64,000 bases of DNA from Leadbetterella sp035299025 (GCA_035299025.1 DATGXK010000018.1:124001-188000), one strand, 5' to 3'; counted from the first letter of the stretch, positions 8,196 to 17,838 are shown. Made by a program: numbers and translations. The notes: generated from the letters alone by a model not told the origin.

Positions 8196-8433
8196 TTTGG
8201 AATATCTCAGTTTTTTCAAACAATTCACTTACAGCAACATCGGATTCTTCCCAAGTACCAGAGATCCTGATTTTGCCTTTTAGTTGACCTGCAATTCTTG
8301 TTTGTTTTTTCAAGGGCACCAATTCAATAACAGGCTGGTTGTTGCGGGCAATAATTATTTTTTCACCATTAAGTGCTTTATTTATCAATGCAGACAATTG
8401 ACTTTTGGCATCGTGAATGTTTACAGTTTCCAT
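8176..8433 (-). CDS. Phd/YefM-family antitoxin
   Basis: An 85-residue antitoxin expected to bind the adjacent PIN toxin and repress its own promoter. The N-terminus METVNIHDAKSQLSALI is the hallmark of the Phd/YefM DNA-binding fold, followed by GEKIIIARNNQPV.ELVP. The C-terminal third (SGTWEESDVAVSELFE) is the toxin-wrapping tail. ATG at 8433 gives the typical family start; ATG at 8442 (adding MSF) is also possible. The gene precedes the toxin, as is standard. Two TTAGCTAA palindromes lie immediately upstream. Confidence 0.88.
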   Translation of the reverse strand: METVNIHDAKSQLSALINKALNGEKIIIARNNQPVIELVPLKKQTRIAGQLKGKIRISGTWEESDVAVSELFEKTEIFQNEKNTN

Positions 8434-8447
8434 AAATGACATTTTAT

Positions 8448-8464
8448 TTAGCTAAGTTAGCTAA
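8448..8464 (-). promoter_or_regulatory. Putative antitoxin operator: two TTAGCTAA palindromes
   Basis: Two perfect 8-bp palindromes TTAGCTAA (8448-8455 and 8457-8464), spaced 9 bp apart, sit 6-15 bp before the antitoxin start. Phd-type antitoxins autoregulate through short palindromes at this position, so this is a plausible operator. This is inference from position and symmetry. Confidence 0.5.
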
Positions 8465-8562
8465 TGTGTTTCGGATTTTAATATTTTTTTGGAAAGAATT
8501 TTCAATTTGGAGAAAGGTATTTGATTAGATTTCTCTAAAATTGCAGAAAAATAACCAAACTT

Positions 8563-8952
8563 ATGGCCTCCATATTCACGAAAATCATAAATGGCGAGAT
8601 TCCTTGCCATAAAATAGCTGAAACAAAAGATTTCTTTGCATTTCTGGATGTATTTCCATGTGCACCTGGCCATACTTTAGTAGTGCCGAAAAAGGAAGTT
8701 GACTACCTTTTTGATCTTTCAGACGAGCTTTATACTGGATTGATGGCCTTTGCAAAGTCTTTAGAGCCAGCCATAAGAAAAGCAGTACCATGTAAAAGGG
8801 TAGGAGTGGCAGTAATAGGTTTAGAGGTGCCCCATGCTCACGTGCATTTGATACCCATGAATAGCATGAACGACATGAATTTCAATTCCAAAATCAAGAT
8901 TTCGCAGGAGGAATTGGCCGAAATTGCGGAGAGGATTAAGGGTGGTTTATAA
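8563..8952 (+). CDS. HIT family protein (histidine triad nucleotide-binding)
   Basis: A 129-residue HIT-superfamily protein, likely a purine nucleoside phosphoramidase or dinucleotide hydrolase of the HinT branch. The N-terminal SIFTKIINGEIPCHKI is diagnostic, and the catalytic triad motif HAHVHLIP lies at residues 91-98. Length and motif order match HinT. It is divergent from the toxin-antitoxin pair. Its last 6 bp overlap the end of the convergent flippase gene. Cytoplasmic housekeeping enzyme. Confidence 0.92.
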   Translation: MASIFTKIINGEIPCHKIAETKDFFAFLDVFPCAPGHTLVVPKKEVDYLFDLSDELYTGLMAFAKSLEPAIRKAVPCKRVGVAVIGLEVPHAHVHLIPMNSMNDMNFNSKIKISQEELAEIAERIKGGL

Positions 8953-10461
8953 AGCCTTTTTAAGTAAATCTGGATTTTCTTTCACCTTAAACTCATACCA
9001 ATAAACTACCCCAATAAACAAAAATGTCAGGAGCATGTGGTAAGGGACTGATACCCAATAATTGCTGATATGAATTTGGGTATTGGCTAAAATAATCAAT
9101 CCCGCACCTAACAAGTAGGCAGAGATTTCTTTTAGTTCATAGGGTATTGGATAGTGTTTTTGCCCCAAAATATAACAAGCCGCTACCATGAAAAACGATG
9201 AAATAGTAAAGGTAATGGCACAGCCCAAATATCCAAGCCTAGGTATAAGTGCGATGTTGAGAATAATGGTCAAAATCATAGCTGCGATGGTAAGATAAGT
9301 GCCAAATTTGGTCTTGTCTACCAATTTAAACCAAATAGAGGTATTGCCATAAACACCTATGAATAAGTTGGCTAAGAGCAATATGGGTACAATGTAAAGC
9401 CCTGAACGATAGTTTTCACCAATCAAAAGACCAATCCAGTCGAGGTTGAGGCTGACGCCTACCCAAAGAATAATACAGGCTATGGTAAACCATTTGGTGC
9501 TGAGTGCTATCAAATTAGGTGAGTTTTTGTCGCCCATTTTTGAGAAAAATAACGGATCGGCGGCGTAGCGATAAGCCTGAACCACCAGTGTCATAAAAAT
9601 GGATAATTTATATACTTGTGAGTAAATACTAAAAGCTTGGTCAGGCTTTGGGAAGTCAGGATAGAAGCCTTCAGGTAACAACTCCCTGAACATCAGTCGG
9701 TCGGCAGTGAGGTTGATGGCCCCCGCTAGACCCATTATCATAAGTGGATAGGCATAAACCAAAACTTCTTTCAACTTTGGCCAGTTTATGGTGAATTTGA
9801 AACCAACAAACTCTTTCCATAACAGACCGAGGGTAACCATACTGGCCACGTAATTGGCCCAAATGATATAATCAGGGCCAATGTTGGCATCGTAAATAAA
9901 CGCCGCAAAGGGTTTTAGGTTAGGTAAAAACTTGTCTTCCAGTATATTATTACAGAAAATCAGATAAAAAGCATTTAAGAATATATTGATGGCAATATTG
10001 GTGATTTTTATACCAACAAATCGCTTGGCTTTGTTTTGGGCTCGCAGTTTTACAAAAGCGATGGCACAAATAGCATCAATGGCAATAATAATGGCCAACA
10101 TAATAACCAGGTGTTCTTTTCCTGGAAAACGCATGGCATTTACCAATGGCGTTGCTCCCAAAATCAAGCCCAAAGAAAGCACGCCACTCAGAACAATGAT
10201 GAAACTAAGTATGAGATTAAAGTACTCGGATTGATTCTCTTTTTTGGAGCCATATCTGAAAAAGGCCGTCTCCATACCGAAGGTAAAGAGGATATTCAAT
10301 GGAATAACGTAAGTGTAAAGTTGGGCGTTTTCGGTGAGGAGCTCGGGCTGTTCAAAAACACGGGTGTGAACAATTACCAAAAGCCAGTTTAGCAGTCGAC
10401 CCACAATGCTGCTCATTCCATAAAGCACCGTGTCGCCAGCCAGTTTTTTTACTAAACTCAT
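8947..10461 (-). CDS. Polysaccharide flippase-like (MVF/Wzx) membrane protein
   Basis: A 504-residue integral membrane protein with about 12-14 hydrophobic segments. It has the N-terminal KKLAGDTVLYGMSSIVGRLLNW that is typical of Wzx-type polysaccharide biosynthesis proteins of Bacteroidota. The segment RYAADPLFF in the middle, followed by Lys and Asp loops, is also family-typical. It probably flips lipid-linked saccharides across the inner membrane. No glycosyltransferase genes are adjacent, so it is a stand-alone copy. The C-terminus is a lysine-rich tail (VKENPDLLKKAL) that overlaps the HIT gene end by 6 bp. Confidence 0.85.
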   Translation of the reverse strand: MSLVKKLAGDTVLYGMSSIVGRLLNWLLVIVHTRVFEQPELLTENAQLYTYVIPLNILFTFGMETAFFRYGSKKENQSEYFNLILSFIIVLSGVLSLGLILGATPLVNAMRFPGKEHLVIMLAIIIAIDAICAIAFVKLRAQNKAKRFVGIKITNIAINIFLNAFYLIFCNNILEDKFLPNLKPFAAFIYDANIGPDYIIWANYVASMVTLGLLWKEFVGFKFTINWPKLKEVLVYAYPLMIMGLAGAINLTADRLMFRELLPEGFYPDFPKPDQAFSIYSQVYKLSIFMTLVVQAYRYAADPLFFSKMGDKNSPNLIALSTKWFTIACIILWVGVSLNLDWIGLLIGENYRSGLYIVPILLLANLFIGVYGNTSIWFKLVDKTKFGTYLTIAAMILTIILNIALIPRLGYLGCAITFTISSFFMVAACYILGQKHYPIPYELKEISAYLLGAGLIILANTQIHISNYWVSVPYHMLLTFLFIGVVYWYEFKVKENPDLLKKAL

Positions 10462-10609
10462 TTATTAAGATTCGAAATTGAGCCGCAATGTTCCGAATTT
10501 TTGGGCAAGAAAGCAAAAGAATCAAGGACTTTCAGTTAGTTGGCTCAAATTGCTTAAATGCATCAACCTTTTTTTCTACTTTTACCGTTCAATTTATTCA
10601 AACCAAAAA

Positions 10610-11353
10610 ATGAAAAAGTATTTCTTCCTCTTTGTTTTTGCTCTTACTGCAATTTCGGTTTCTGCCCAACGAGAATTTTATGAACTACGGGTTTACACCA
10701 TGAAGTTCGGTTCGCCAGCCTCGGGATTACATAATTATCTTGAGAAGGCTCTTTTGCCTGCATTGAACAGGCAAGGTGTGAAAAATATTGGAGCTTTTGA
10801 AGAGTGGAGTCAAGACAACCCGGCCAAAATATATTTGTTGATTCCCTACGAGAGCATGTCGGCTTATGAAAAGGTAACGAAGGCCGTTAACTCCGATAAA
10901 GTTTTTACAGAAAATTCTGCCGAATACAATGCCATTACCCAAGATAAAGTGCCTTTTAGCAGGTATGAGACTTCGTTTTTCAATGCTTTTTCGGGAATTC
11001 CGCAACTCATCAAGCCAGAAACTGGCTCAATGGTTTTTGAAATGCGTACTTACGAGGGCTACATTGAAGATGCCTATCAAAGAAAAATAAAGATGTTTAA
11101 CGAAGGCGAGCTACAGATTTTTAAGGAAACTGGACTACATTCGGTTATGTTTGGAGAAAAAATAGCAGGCCCACAAATGCCTTGCCTGACATATATGCTT
11201 GCCTTCAAAGATTTGGCCGAGCGTGATGCCAACTGGAAAAAATTTGTAGATCACCCCGAATGGAAACGCATCTCAAAACTACCAGAATACGCAAATACGG
11301 TTTCAAATATTCATAGGGTGTTTTTGAGGCCTCTGAAGTATTCGCAGCTTTAA
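10610..11353 (+). CDS. Exported NIPSNAP-family protein
   Basis: A 247-residue protein with a signal peptide (MKKYFFLFVFALTAISVSAQ) followed by two NIPSNAP-type ferredoxin-like domains. The first opens EFYELRVYTMKFG near residue 22 and the second MVFEMRTYEGYIED near residue 140. The frame is open upstream to 10478, but that extension lacks a signal and codes for improbable sequence, so ATG at 10610 is preferred. NIPSNAP proteins have no settled enzymatic role, and exported two-domain versions are common in Bacteroidota and planctomycetes. It stands alone between divergent and co-directional neighbours. Confidence 0.82.
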   Translation: MKKYFFLFVFALTAISVSAQREFYELRVYTMKFGSPASGLHNYLEKALLPALNRQGVKNIGAFEEWSQDNPAKIYLLIPYESMSAYEKVTKAVNSDKVFTENSAEYNAITQDKVPFSRYETSFFNAFSGIPQLIKPETGSMVFEMRTYEGYIEDAYQRKIKMFNEGELQIFKETGLHSVMFGEKIAGPQMPCLTYMLAFKDLAERDANWKKFVDHPEWKRISKLPEYANTVSNIHRVFLRPLKYSQL

Positions 11354-11436
11354 ATTCCTACATTTTTCTGATTTGGCAATTCAATTATTTGAAAAATGGT
11401 TGGATTGCTTTTCCTTTGTAAAAAATCCAAAAAAGT

Positions 11437-12033
11437 TTGAAGTATTTAGTGCTACTATTTCTATGTTTTGCAGGTAATTTTTTGTTTGCTTTATCTCCAA
11501 CAGATTCTCTTACTCGTGTTCATGGCGAAGTCAATCCATTCGGTATTTTGACATCCAATCAGTCAAAAAAGAATGTTTTTTATGCTCAATTATTTGGTGA
11601 TACACCAACTTTTGGAATTGGTTACAGACGCATAATTATTGACAAAAGTGGATTCTCAGGTGAGCTAGGATTTGGTTTTGGATTTATGCCACATTTGTTT
11701 AATCAAAGAATAAACCCGAAACCCAAGAACCTTATATACTCGCACAGCCTTGTTCTAGTTAGAAAGAATGAGAAATTCCTAAAGCCTTTTGTGGGTTATT
11801 CAGGAATTATGTACAGCGGTATATTTTATAAAGGAAAAATGTACAATTACATTCCTTCTCCTAACATTGGTCTTCGTTTGGGAAAGGGCGATGATCTGAA
11901 TTTTAATATTTCATGGTATGGACATATCAATAGGCGAGACGTTCCAAACCTCCAAGGAGAAAATAAACTTGAGACTATTCGAAAAACCTCTATTCTTAGT
12001 ATCCCAGCTTTTAGTGTTCAATTAAAATTCTAA
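11437..12033 (+). CDS. Exported beta-barrel-like protein (TTG start)
   Basis: A 198-residue protein with a signal peptide (hydrophobic KYLVLLFLCFAGNFLFA). Gly/Phe-rich amphipathic strands follow (FGIGYRR, GFGFGFMPHLF, NIGLRLGKG), and the protein ends in VQLKF, a Phe-terminated strand as in outer-membrane barrels. The only start that gives a signal peptide is TTG at 11437, an uncommon start codon here. The stop lies 2 bp before the next ATG, so it forms a two-gene operon with the lipoprotein downstream. Function is unknown. Confidence 0.6.
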   Translation: MKYLVLLFLCFAGNFLFALSPTDSLTRVHGEVNPFGILTSNQSKKNVFYAQLFGDTPTFGIGYRRIIIDKSGFSGELGFGFGFMPHLFNQRINPKPKNLIYSHSLVLVRKNEKFLKPFVGYSGIMYSGIFYKGKMYNYIPSPNIGLRLGKGDDLNFNISWYGHINRRDVPNLQGENKLETIRKTSILSIPAFSVQLKF

Positions 12034-12035
12034 TC

Positions 12036-13259
12036 ATGATTTATCGGTCGTTTGGTTTACTTGTACTTTGTTTATTTTTGACTAGTTGTGGGAATATTTT
12101 ATTGCACCAAGAAGTTATAGGAGTCGAAGAATTTACGCCTAAAATTAATCATAGTCTAAGTTTACGAAGCCAGACCAAGGATGGATTTTTAATGGATTAT
12201 ACCAAGACGTTTTTTGGAAAAGATGATTCTACCTACAAATGCCTGAAAGCTCTACGAAAAGAACGATACCATCTAAGGGTCAACAATTCAGGCAATATCA
12301 CTGATCAAATTTTCAATCCTGGTCTCAATTACAATTACTATGAGTTTATAGATGGAATGCCATGTAAAGTTTCAAAAAATGATCTTGCCTCGTCTAATGT
12401 TTTTCTCACTTTTTATGATTTCAACGAAAAGGTATTGAAATCATACACTACAAAGTTAAGAGATTATTTTCCTGATAATTTTACAGTTATTGAGTCCGTT
12501 AAATTGCTCTATCTAAACGATAGTGAATATTACTTTTACGGAATTCTGAAAAGAAAAAATGAGTATCGTCTATTTGTTGTAAAACTGTCAAAAGGTGAGG
12601 TCATTGACTTTAAAAATTCGGAAATAGTCTACCAAATAAATGATGTATATTCTCCGAAATTATTACCCAATGGAGACATTTTTTTCATCTGCTCAGTTAA
12701 TGATGATTTTTTACTTCAAAATCGCGTCTGGTTGGTGAAGTATAGTAGACTCTCAAATGAATTATTCTTTTCGGCAAAATTGAATAACATAGAGGGAGAT
12801 TTGGGCCCAACGACTAATTTAATCTACAGAGATAAGGAATTACTGATTTTGCCATTGAAATTTTTACAAAACAATAAGAAATTAACAGCTTATGGAATCT
12901 CCACATCGGACTACAGCATAACTGAAAAAATCATACAAATTCCGGATCAAGGAACTACAACTGGAATCAAAGTATTTGAAACACAACTCGGGCAATATAT
13001 CGGTTACACCAATAACAAAAACGAGATTATGGTTAGTAAGTTGAACACCGATTTTAGTCTCAAACCAGCATTCAAAGTGAATAGTTTAGAACTTTCGAGC
13101 ATGGTAACCATTAACAACGCTGATAGAGTCTATGAATTTGACCCACCTAAACAAACTGGTGATGCAGTCGAAACCAAGATGAGGGTTCATACGGGTTTAG
13201 GCACTTACAGAGATTTGGTGTTGTTTAGAGGGGTTGGCTATAGGGATACATGTAATTGA
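12036..13259 (+). CDS. Hypothetical lipoprotein, beta-propeller-like
   Basis: A 407-residue lipoprotein with signal and lipobox FLTSCGN (Cys18). The body is composed of repeated beta-strand modules with Tyr/Asp turns (for example SEYYFYGILKRKNEYRL and NGDIFFICSVND). This is suggestive of a propeller-like lipoprotein, but no named domain can be assigned. It follows the barrel-like gene by 2 bp, so the two products may act together at the outer membrane. It is convergent with the GH43 gene, leaving only 7 bp between stop codons. Confidence 0.6.
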   Translation: MIYRSFGLLVLCLFLTSCGNILLHQEVIGVEEFTPKINHSLSLRSQTKDGFLMDYTKTFFGKDDSTYKCLKALRKERYHLRVNNSGNITDQIFNPGLNYNYYEFIDGMPCKVSKNDLASSNVFLTFYDFNEKVLKSYTTKLRDYFPDNFTVIESVKLLYLNDSEYYFYGILKRKNEYRLFVVKLSKGEVIDFKNSEIVYQINDVYSPKLLPNGDIFFICSVNDDFLLQNRVWLVKYSRLSNELFFSAKLNNIEGDLGPTTNLIYRDKELLILPLKFLQNNKKLTAYGISTSDYSITEKIIQIPDQGTTTGIKVFETQLGQYIGYTNNKNEIMVSKLNTDFSLKPAFKVNSLELSSMVTINNADRVYEFDPPKQTGDAVETKMRVHTGLGTYRDLVLFRGVGYRDTCN

Positions 13260-13266
13260 TTTAATT

Positions 13267-15045
13267 TCAAATCTCACCCTGCACCTCACTAACCTTACCC
13301 ACCCCATTTTCATTAAATGCTTCGATAGCGAAATAGTATTTTACGCCAACGTTCAGGGCTCTGATTTCTTTTTCAGAAGGTTCGTCGGCCCAAATTTGGT
13401 AGGTTTGGTAAAGTTTGTCGGGTGCTATGCCCCACAAGATGTTGTAGCCTACGGCTCCTTCCACTTTTTCCCATTTTATGAAGGCATTGCGTTCATCTGT
13501 GTCACGTTTTGCATTTAGGTTTTTTGGTGTTTCTGGGGCTTTTCCATCACCATTTCCAAAAACTCTGATGTCGCTAACTGCCAAATTTGGCATTGGAACA
13601 TGCACATTCTCAAACTTGATATATCTCGCCTTTACGGCTTTCGGCAATTCGATATAGGCATTTGGGCGGTCTCGTTTTTCGTTGGTATTGTCTTCTATTG
13701 TTGTCCATTTTTTACCGTCTAAAGAGCTGTAGATTTTGTATTGAATATATACTTTTGGTAGTGCCGAGTCGTATATATCTGACTTATAATCAGTATAGTT
13801 GATTTGTAGTGCATTTACGGTACACACTTTTTCGAGGTCTATGCTCAGCCATTCGTTGGTTTTATTGGTATTTGCCACCCAAAATGTCCTTGGGTTTTCG
13901 TCTGTTACCAAATTCGAGTTGAATTTGTCCTCTTTTTGCGATGATGACTTTGTTGGTTTTTTATAAGAAAGCAGCATCCAACCCGTAAAAAGTTCGTCTT
14001 TATTTGTCCATTTTTTTGTGGGTAATTTGTGAGGGAAATCTGCAAAACGGGTATTGGCAAACATCTGTCCATCTTTATCAAATGCTGTTGGCACCATCTC
14101 AATTCTACGCTCAAAGTTCCAGTTTACGGCTATCCATGGCGTGCCCATGTTCCAGTAATTTCCGAAGTTGTCTTTGAAGGTACATCCATGGCCCATTCCT
14201 TGCATAAAGCCGCCAGGTTTGTACGAAATCGGATTGTAAGGTGCATATTTGAAGGGTCCGAGCGGATGATCCCCCACATAAGTGCCGTTGGCATACACGT
14301 TGTACTCAGTTCCTGGGGCCCCATATTGCAAGTAATACTTGCCATTGTGTTTGGTCATCCATGCTCCTTCGGTGAAAGGCGTAATGTCCGATTTGTGGTC
14401 TTGACCGAAGCGTTCCCAACCGTGATTTACGGGGTCGAGGTATATAAATGGCTTGTAGTCGCCTTTATATGTGAGTTTTTTGTCCTTATCAAGCTGAGCT
14501 CCGAAAAGCGGGTAGGTATTTGAGGAACCCCAGTACATGTACCATTCTTTCAGGCCTTCGTCGTAAAACAGTGCTGGATCCCATGGGCCAATGTCTTTGG
14601 GTAATTGCGGCAACCAACGGTTGTAAAATTCCAGTTGACCGGTTTTGGGCTGGGTGGTATAAAAAATCGGACGCTGCTGAAAGGTAGATTGGAACAGAAA
14701 CAAAGTATCGTCTTTGCTCCAAGCTGCCGGAGCACACATGTCTTCCATGGGCCAGCGGCTAGGCTTAATGTATCGCCAGTCCGAGAGGTCTTTGGAGTGC
14801 CAATAGCCTCCCTGAATGGTATGGAAAAGGTAATATTCGCCTTTATGATTGATTACCACGGGGTCTGCTCCACTTCTATAAGATATTTTGTCGTTTACTT
14901 GCTCCCAATTGTATTGATAGTTGATATCCATGGGGTTACAGTAGGTTTTCTTTTTGGTGGCATTGGCCGCTGGTATGTTGAACTGCGGTAATTGTGCCGT
15001 GGCTCCAAGACAAGAAATAAATAGAATGCCTAAGTATTTTTTCAT
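13267..15045 (-). CDS. Secreted family 43 glycoside hydrolase with discoidin and Fn3 domains
   Basis: A 592-residue exported enzyme with a signal peptide (MKKYLGILFISCLGATAQ). A five-bladed GH43 propeller follows with candidate catalytic acids Asp61 (SGADPVV, base), Asp156 (GPWDPALF, pKa modulator) and Glu227 (TEGAWMT, acid). After it come an F5/8 type C (discoidin) module (near 365-500, VTDENPRTFWVAN...WLSIDLEKV...RYIKFENV) and a C-terminal fibronectin III domain (APETPKNLNA...GVKYYFAIEAFNENGVG). GH43 enzymes act on arabinan, xylan or galactan, and the substrate cannot be read here. ATG at 15045 gives the signal peptide; an upstream ATG at 15078 does not. It is not embedded in a SusCD locus. 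Confidence 0.9.
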   Translation of the reverse strand: MKKYLGILFISCLGATAQLPQFNIPAANATKKKTYCNPMDINYQYNWEQVNDKISYRSGADPVVINHKGEYYLFHTIQGGYWHSKDLSDWRYIKPSRWPMEDMCAPAAWSKDDTLFLFQSTFQQRPIFYTTQPKTGQLEFYNRWLPQLPKDIGPWDPALFYDEGLKEWYMYWGSSNTYPLFGAQLDKDKKLTYKGDYKPFIYLDPVNHGWERFGQDHKSDITPFTEGAWMTKHNGKYYLQYGAPGTEYNVYANGTYVGDHPLGPFKYAPYNPISYKPGGFMQGMGHGCTFKDNFGNYWNMGTPWIAVNWNFERRIEMVPTAFDKDGQMFANTRFADFPHKLPTKKWTNKDELFTGWMLLSYKKPTKSSSQKEDKFNSNLVTDENPRTFWVANTNKTNEWLSIDLEKVCTVNALQINYTDYKSDIYDSALPKVYIQYKIYSSLDGKKWTTIEDNTNEKRDRPNAYIELPKAVKARYIKFENVHVPMPNLAVSDIRVFGNGDGKAPETPKNLNAKRDTDERNAFIKWEKVEGAVGYNILWGIAPDKLYQTYQIWADEPSEKEIRALNVGVKYYFAIEAFNENGVGKVSEVQGEI

Positions 15046-15167
15046 TCGATTTGGGTTGAATAGTCTGCTAAAATACAAAATGAATTCTATTTAGAAAATA
15101 TGTTCTTCAATTCAATAGATTAGGGTTTGGTTTCGAGAATTGCATGCTTTATTATGGAAAAATACTT

Positions 15168-15208
15168 TAAAAAATGAAAGCCTGCAAGAGCGAATCTTAT
15201 AGGCTTTC
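15168..15208 (-). terminator. Rho-independent terminator of the TonB-type gene
   Basis: Minus-strand stem GAAAGCCT/AGGCTTTC (15201-15208 with 15176-15183, 8 bp perfect) is followed by ATTTTTT. It lies 40 bp after the stop codon at 15248. Confidence 0.75.
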
Positions 15209-15247
15209 GAGGAAAAAAGAATGATGTGCAGATCAATATTTTGGAAA

Positions 15248-17695
15248 TTATTGAGAATCACCGCCTTGAACGTCGTCGTTTCTGATGCCACGTTTGTTCT
15301 TTTTGATGGATTCTTTTAGCTTACCAAACTTATAATTCAAACTCACGCTGAACGATCTGAAGTAATCTATTCTTTTATTATTTTGTAAGAAATCAGGCCC
15401 AAAACTCTCCCTGATATTTTTACGATATTTGTTGAAAGGGTTGTTTACCGATGCCGAAAACGATAGTTTGTCTTTGGTAATGTCTTTGTTTACACTGGCC
15501 GAATATCCGAAATAACTGTTCATGTTTTCTTGAATGTTAATACTTGGACCACGGTAGTTAAGGTTAGCATTTACCCTCAGATTTTTTTCGAATCTGTAGC
15601 CCGTTGAAAGGTTGGCTCCGTACATCACGCCTCTGTTTTTGATGAGGGCGTTGTTGATAATACCTTCGGTGTATGCAAAGGCCAATCGAGTGTTCAGGCT
15701 TAAGTTCCATTTTTTGGTGATTGGATGGTTGAGATTGGTATTTATCATTGGTAACAATCTTGCTTTTCCCACATTTCCGAAAGATGAACGAGTGATTTTG
15801 GTGGCGGAATCATACACTATAACTGGGAAAAACATGTCTTTTATCAAGGATGTTCCTACCGAAATACTGACGGCCGTTTTGCCAGACCAATTGTAGCCAA
15901 TGTTTATGTCATTCATGATAGATGGCCTAAGTGCTGGGTTACCTGTTCTTTCAAAATTGGGATTTGAACGGTCAACAAACGGATTTAATTGATAAATACC
16001 GGGTCGGCTAATACGCTGGGTATAACCTATGTTGATACCGCCTTTTTTGAATTTTCGATTGACAGAAACTGTCGGAATCAAGTTGAAATAGTTTTGATTT
16101 ACCTTTGAATTGGTCGATATAAAATTGGCATCGAGTATGGTTTGCTCCAATCTTGCTCCTGCTTTTAGGCCCCAATTTTTGGCGTTGTATTGCCATGTAT
16201 TGTACACACCATATATGTTCTGAATATTAGAAAACTCGTTGCTAAGGTTATCGATTTTTTCGTATCCACCGGTTTCTTGGTTGTGGCTATTGTAGGTAAA
16301 ATTACTCGCATTTTTTCTGAAAATCCCCTTTATCCCAGCTTCAACGGTTACTTTTTTGCTAAGCGGATGCACGTAATCTATCTGGCCAGTTTGTTCGCCA
16401 AAAGTCTGGTTGTTTAACTGTAAATAATTGGGTAAATCGTAGTTTATTCTTTCCGAAATTTGAAGGTCGGCTTCTTGCGTGTTATCAAATCCGTAGTATC
16501 TGTATGAAAAAGTCAGCAGCTGATTTTTGTTTTTTCTAAAGCCACGTTGGTAATTTAGTCCCAAATCCATCCCATCGCCATTTCCAGTGCCTTTGTTTAG
16601 TAAATAGTAACTTTGTGCGAGCTCTTTGTTGATTTGCAAGGCAGAACTTTGGCTATTTGTGCCACTGTTTAAGTTTCCATTAATATTAAATTGAGACGAA
16701 AGAAGATTTAAACTGTCGAGCTCGTAGCTAAGTTCCAAACCCAAATAGGCACCCTGATTTTGGTTTTTGTTTACTCCTCTTTGGGTGAGCGTGGTGCTTG
16801 TTGGCCCAAAGGTATTTCTTTCATTTAGAAATGACGACTCTGGATTGTTGTACTGATTGGCTCCGCCAAAGGCCGAAAGTCCCCATTTACCAATTTTCGC
16901 TGATAAATTCCCACCAAATCCTGGTCCGCCAATTGGGAATCTTTCATTAATATTTACACTTCCGTTATAACCATTGTCTAAGGCTTTGTTGGTAATGATG
17001 TTTATGATACCGGCTAAGCCCTCAGCATCGTATTTTGAGGGAGGAGTGGTAATGACTTCTATTTTTTGGATAGAAGAGGCTGGCATACTTCTTAGCACTT
17101 CTTTGTAGCTACGCTCCATCATGCTGGAAGGCTTTCCGTTGATAAATATTCTGAAATCGCCTGAGCCTTTAAGCTGAATATTTTCATCAGCATCGAGAGA
17201 CAGGTGTGGGATTTTCCTCATCATCTCCAATACACTAAATACCTTACTTTCGGGGTCTGCCTGGGTGTCGTAGGCAATTCTGTCTACTTCTTGGTGTACG
17301 ATTTGCTTCGTGGCGGTTACGCTAAGTTCTTTTAGTCCAAGCGTACTTTCTGCCATTAGGATATTTCCCAAATCAAGCATGGTTTTACTGGAATCGGTAA
17401 GGTCGGCCTGAATGGTTTTTGATTTAGAACCTACACCACCGATAACCAGGTAATATTTGTAGGGTTTCATGCCTGCAAATTGAAATGAACCATCAGCCTT
17501 GCTGTAATCTACTTTTACTGGTAAGTTTTTGTCTTTCAGTAAGTTTACTGTTACAAAATCAATGGGTTTTTGTGAAGCCGAATCGAGGATCAAACCTTTG
17601 ATTTGTAGTCCCGCGGGTTTCGTCTGGGCCTGTGCATTTGCAAGCCAAAACAAGCTGCAAAGGATAAGTGATAATTTTTTTAATAGCTTTTTCAT
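15248..17695 (-). CDS. TonB-dependent receptor-like outer-membrane protein
   Basis: An 815-residue outer-membrane protein. A signal peptide (to about residue 23, NAQAQ) precedes a carboxypeptidase-regulatory-like domain (about 30-110: LQIKGLILDSASQKPIDFVTV). A plug domain follows (about 135-240: VLEMMRKIPHLSLD, IFINGKPSSMM, IEVITTPPSKYDAEGLAGIINI). The remaining ~570 residues are beta-barrel with Asn/Tyr-rich strands. It belongs to the 'outer membrane beta-barrel' branch of Bacteroidota receptors without a SusD partner. A candidate promoter and hairpin lie upstream and a strong terminator downstream, so it is a single-gene unit. The substrate is unknown. Confidence 0.9.
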   Translation of the reverse strand: MKKLLKKLSLILCSLFWLANAQAQTKPAGLQIKGLILDSASQKPIDFVTVNLLKDKNLPVKVDYSKADGSFQFAGMKPYKYYLVIGGVGSKSKTIQADLTDSSKTMLDLGNILMAESTLGLKELSVTATKQIVHQEVDRIAYDTQADPESKVFSVLEMMRKIPHLSLDADENIQLKGSGDFRIFINGKPSSMMERSYKEVLRSMPASSIQKIEVITTPPSKYDAEGLAGIINIITNKALDNGYNGSVNINERFPIGGPGFGGNLSAKIGKWGLSAFGGANQYNNPESSFLNERNTFGPTSTTLTQRGVNKNQNQGAYLGLELSYELDSLNLLSSQFNINGNLNSGTNSQSSALQINKELAQSYYLLNKGTGNGDGMDLGLNYQRGFRKNKNQLLTFSYRYYGFDNTQEADLQISERINYDLPNYLQLNNQTFGEQTGQIDYVHPLSKKVTVEAGIKGIFRKNASNFTYNSHNQETGGYEKIDNLSNEFSNIQNIYGVYNTWQYNAKNWGLKAGARLEQTILDANFISTNSKVNQNYFNLIPTVSVNRKFKKGGINIGYTQRISRPGIYQLNPFVDRSNPNFERTGNPALRPSIMNDINIGYNWSGKTAVSISVGTSLIKDMFFPVIVYDSATKITRSSFGNVGKARLLPMINTNLNHPITKKWNLSLNTRLAFAYTEGIINNALIKNRGVMYGANLSTGYRFEKNLRVNANLNYRGPSINIQENMNSYFGYSASVNKDITKDKLSFSASVNNPFNKYRKNIRESFGPDFLQNNKRIDYFRSFSVSLNYKFGKLKESIKKNKRGIRNDDVQGGDSQ

Positions 17696-17770
17696 TTTGT
17701 TTGTTTTGTACGTTTCCTATGATTTGGACAATAGCTTTCCTGCAGGGCAAAAGCTCTGTTTTTTTTCTTT

Positions 17771-17790
17771 TCGACAGTTTATTCTGTCGA
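17771..17790 (-). promoter_or_regulatory. Leader hairpin upstream of TonB-type gene
   Basis: TCGACAG (17771-17777) and CTGTCGA (17784-17790) pair perfectly around a 6-nt loop, in the 5' leader between the promoter candidate and the start codon. It could be a repressor operator or an mRNA hairpin. Confidence 0.4.
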
Positions 17791-17838
17791 TGCCAAAAGC
17801 CATGCACGGCAATCAGCTTAAGATATCAATTGATGACA

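Noticed and set aside
14029..14523. A 164-codon plus-strand frame
   Set aside because: It is antisense to the catalytic region of the GH43 enzyme.
17701..17735. GTAC...GGAC pair upstream of the TonB-type gene
   Set aside because: The arms are 14 bp apart instead of 6 and there is no partner box or -24/-12 element at the right distance.
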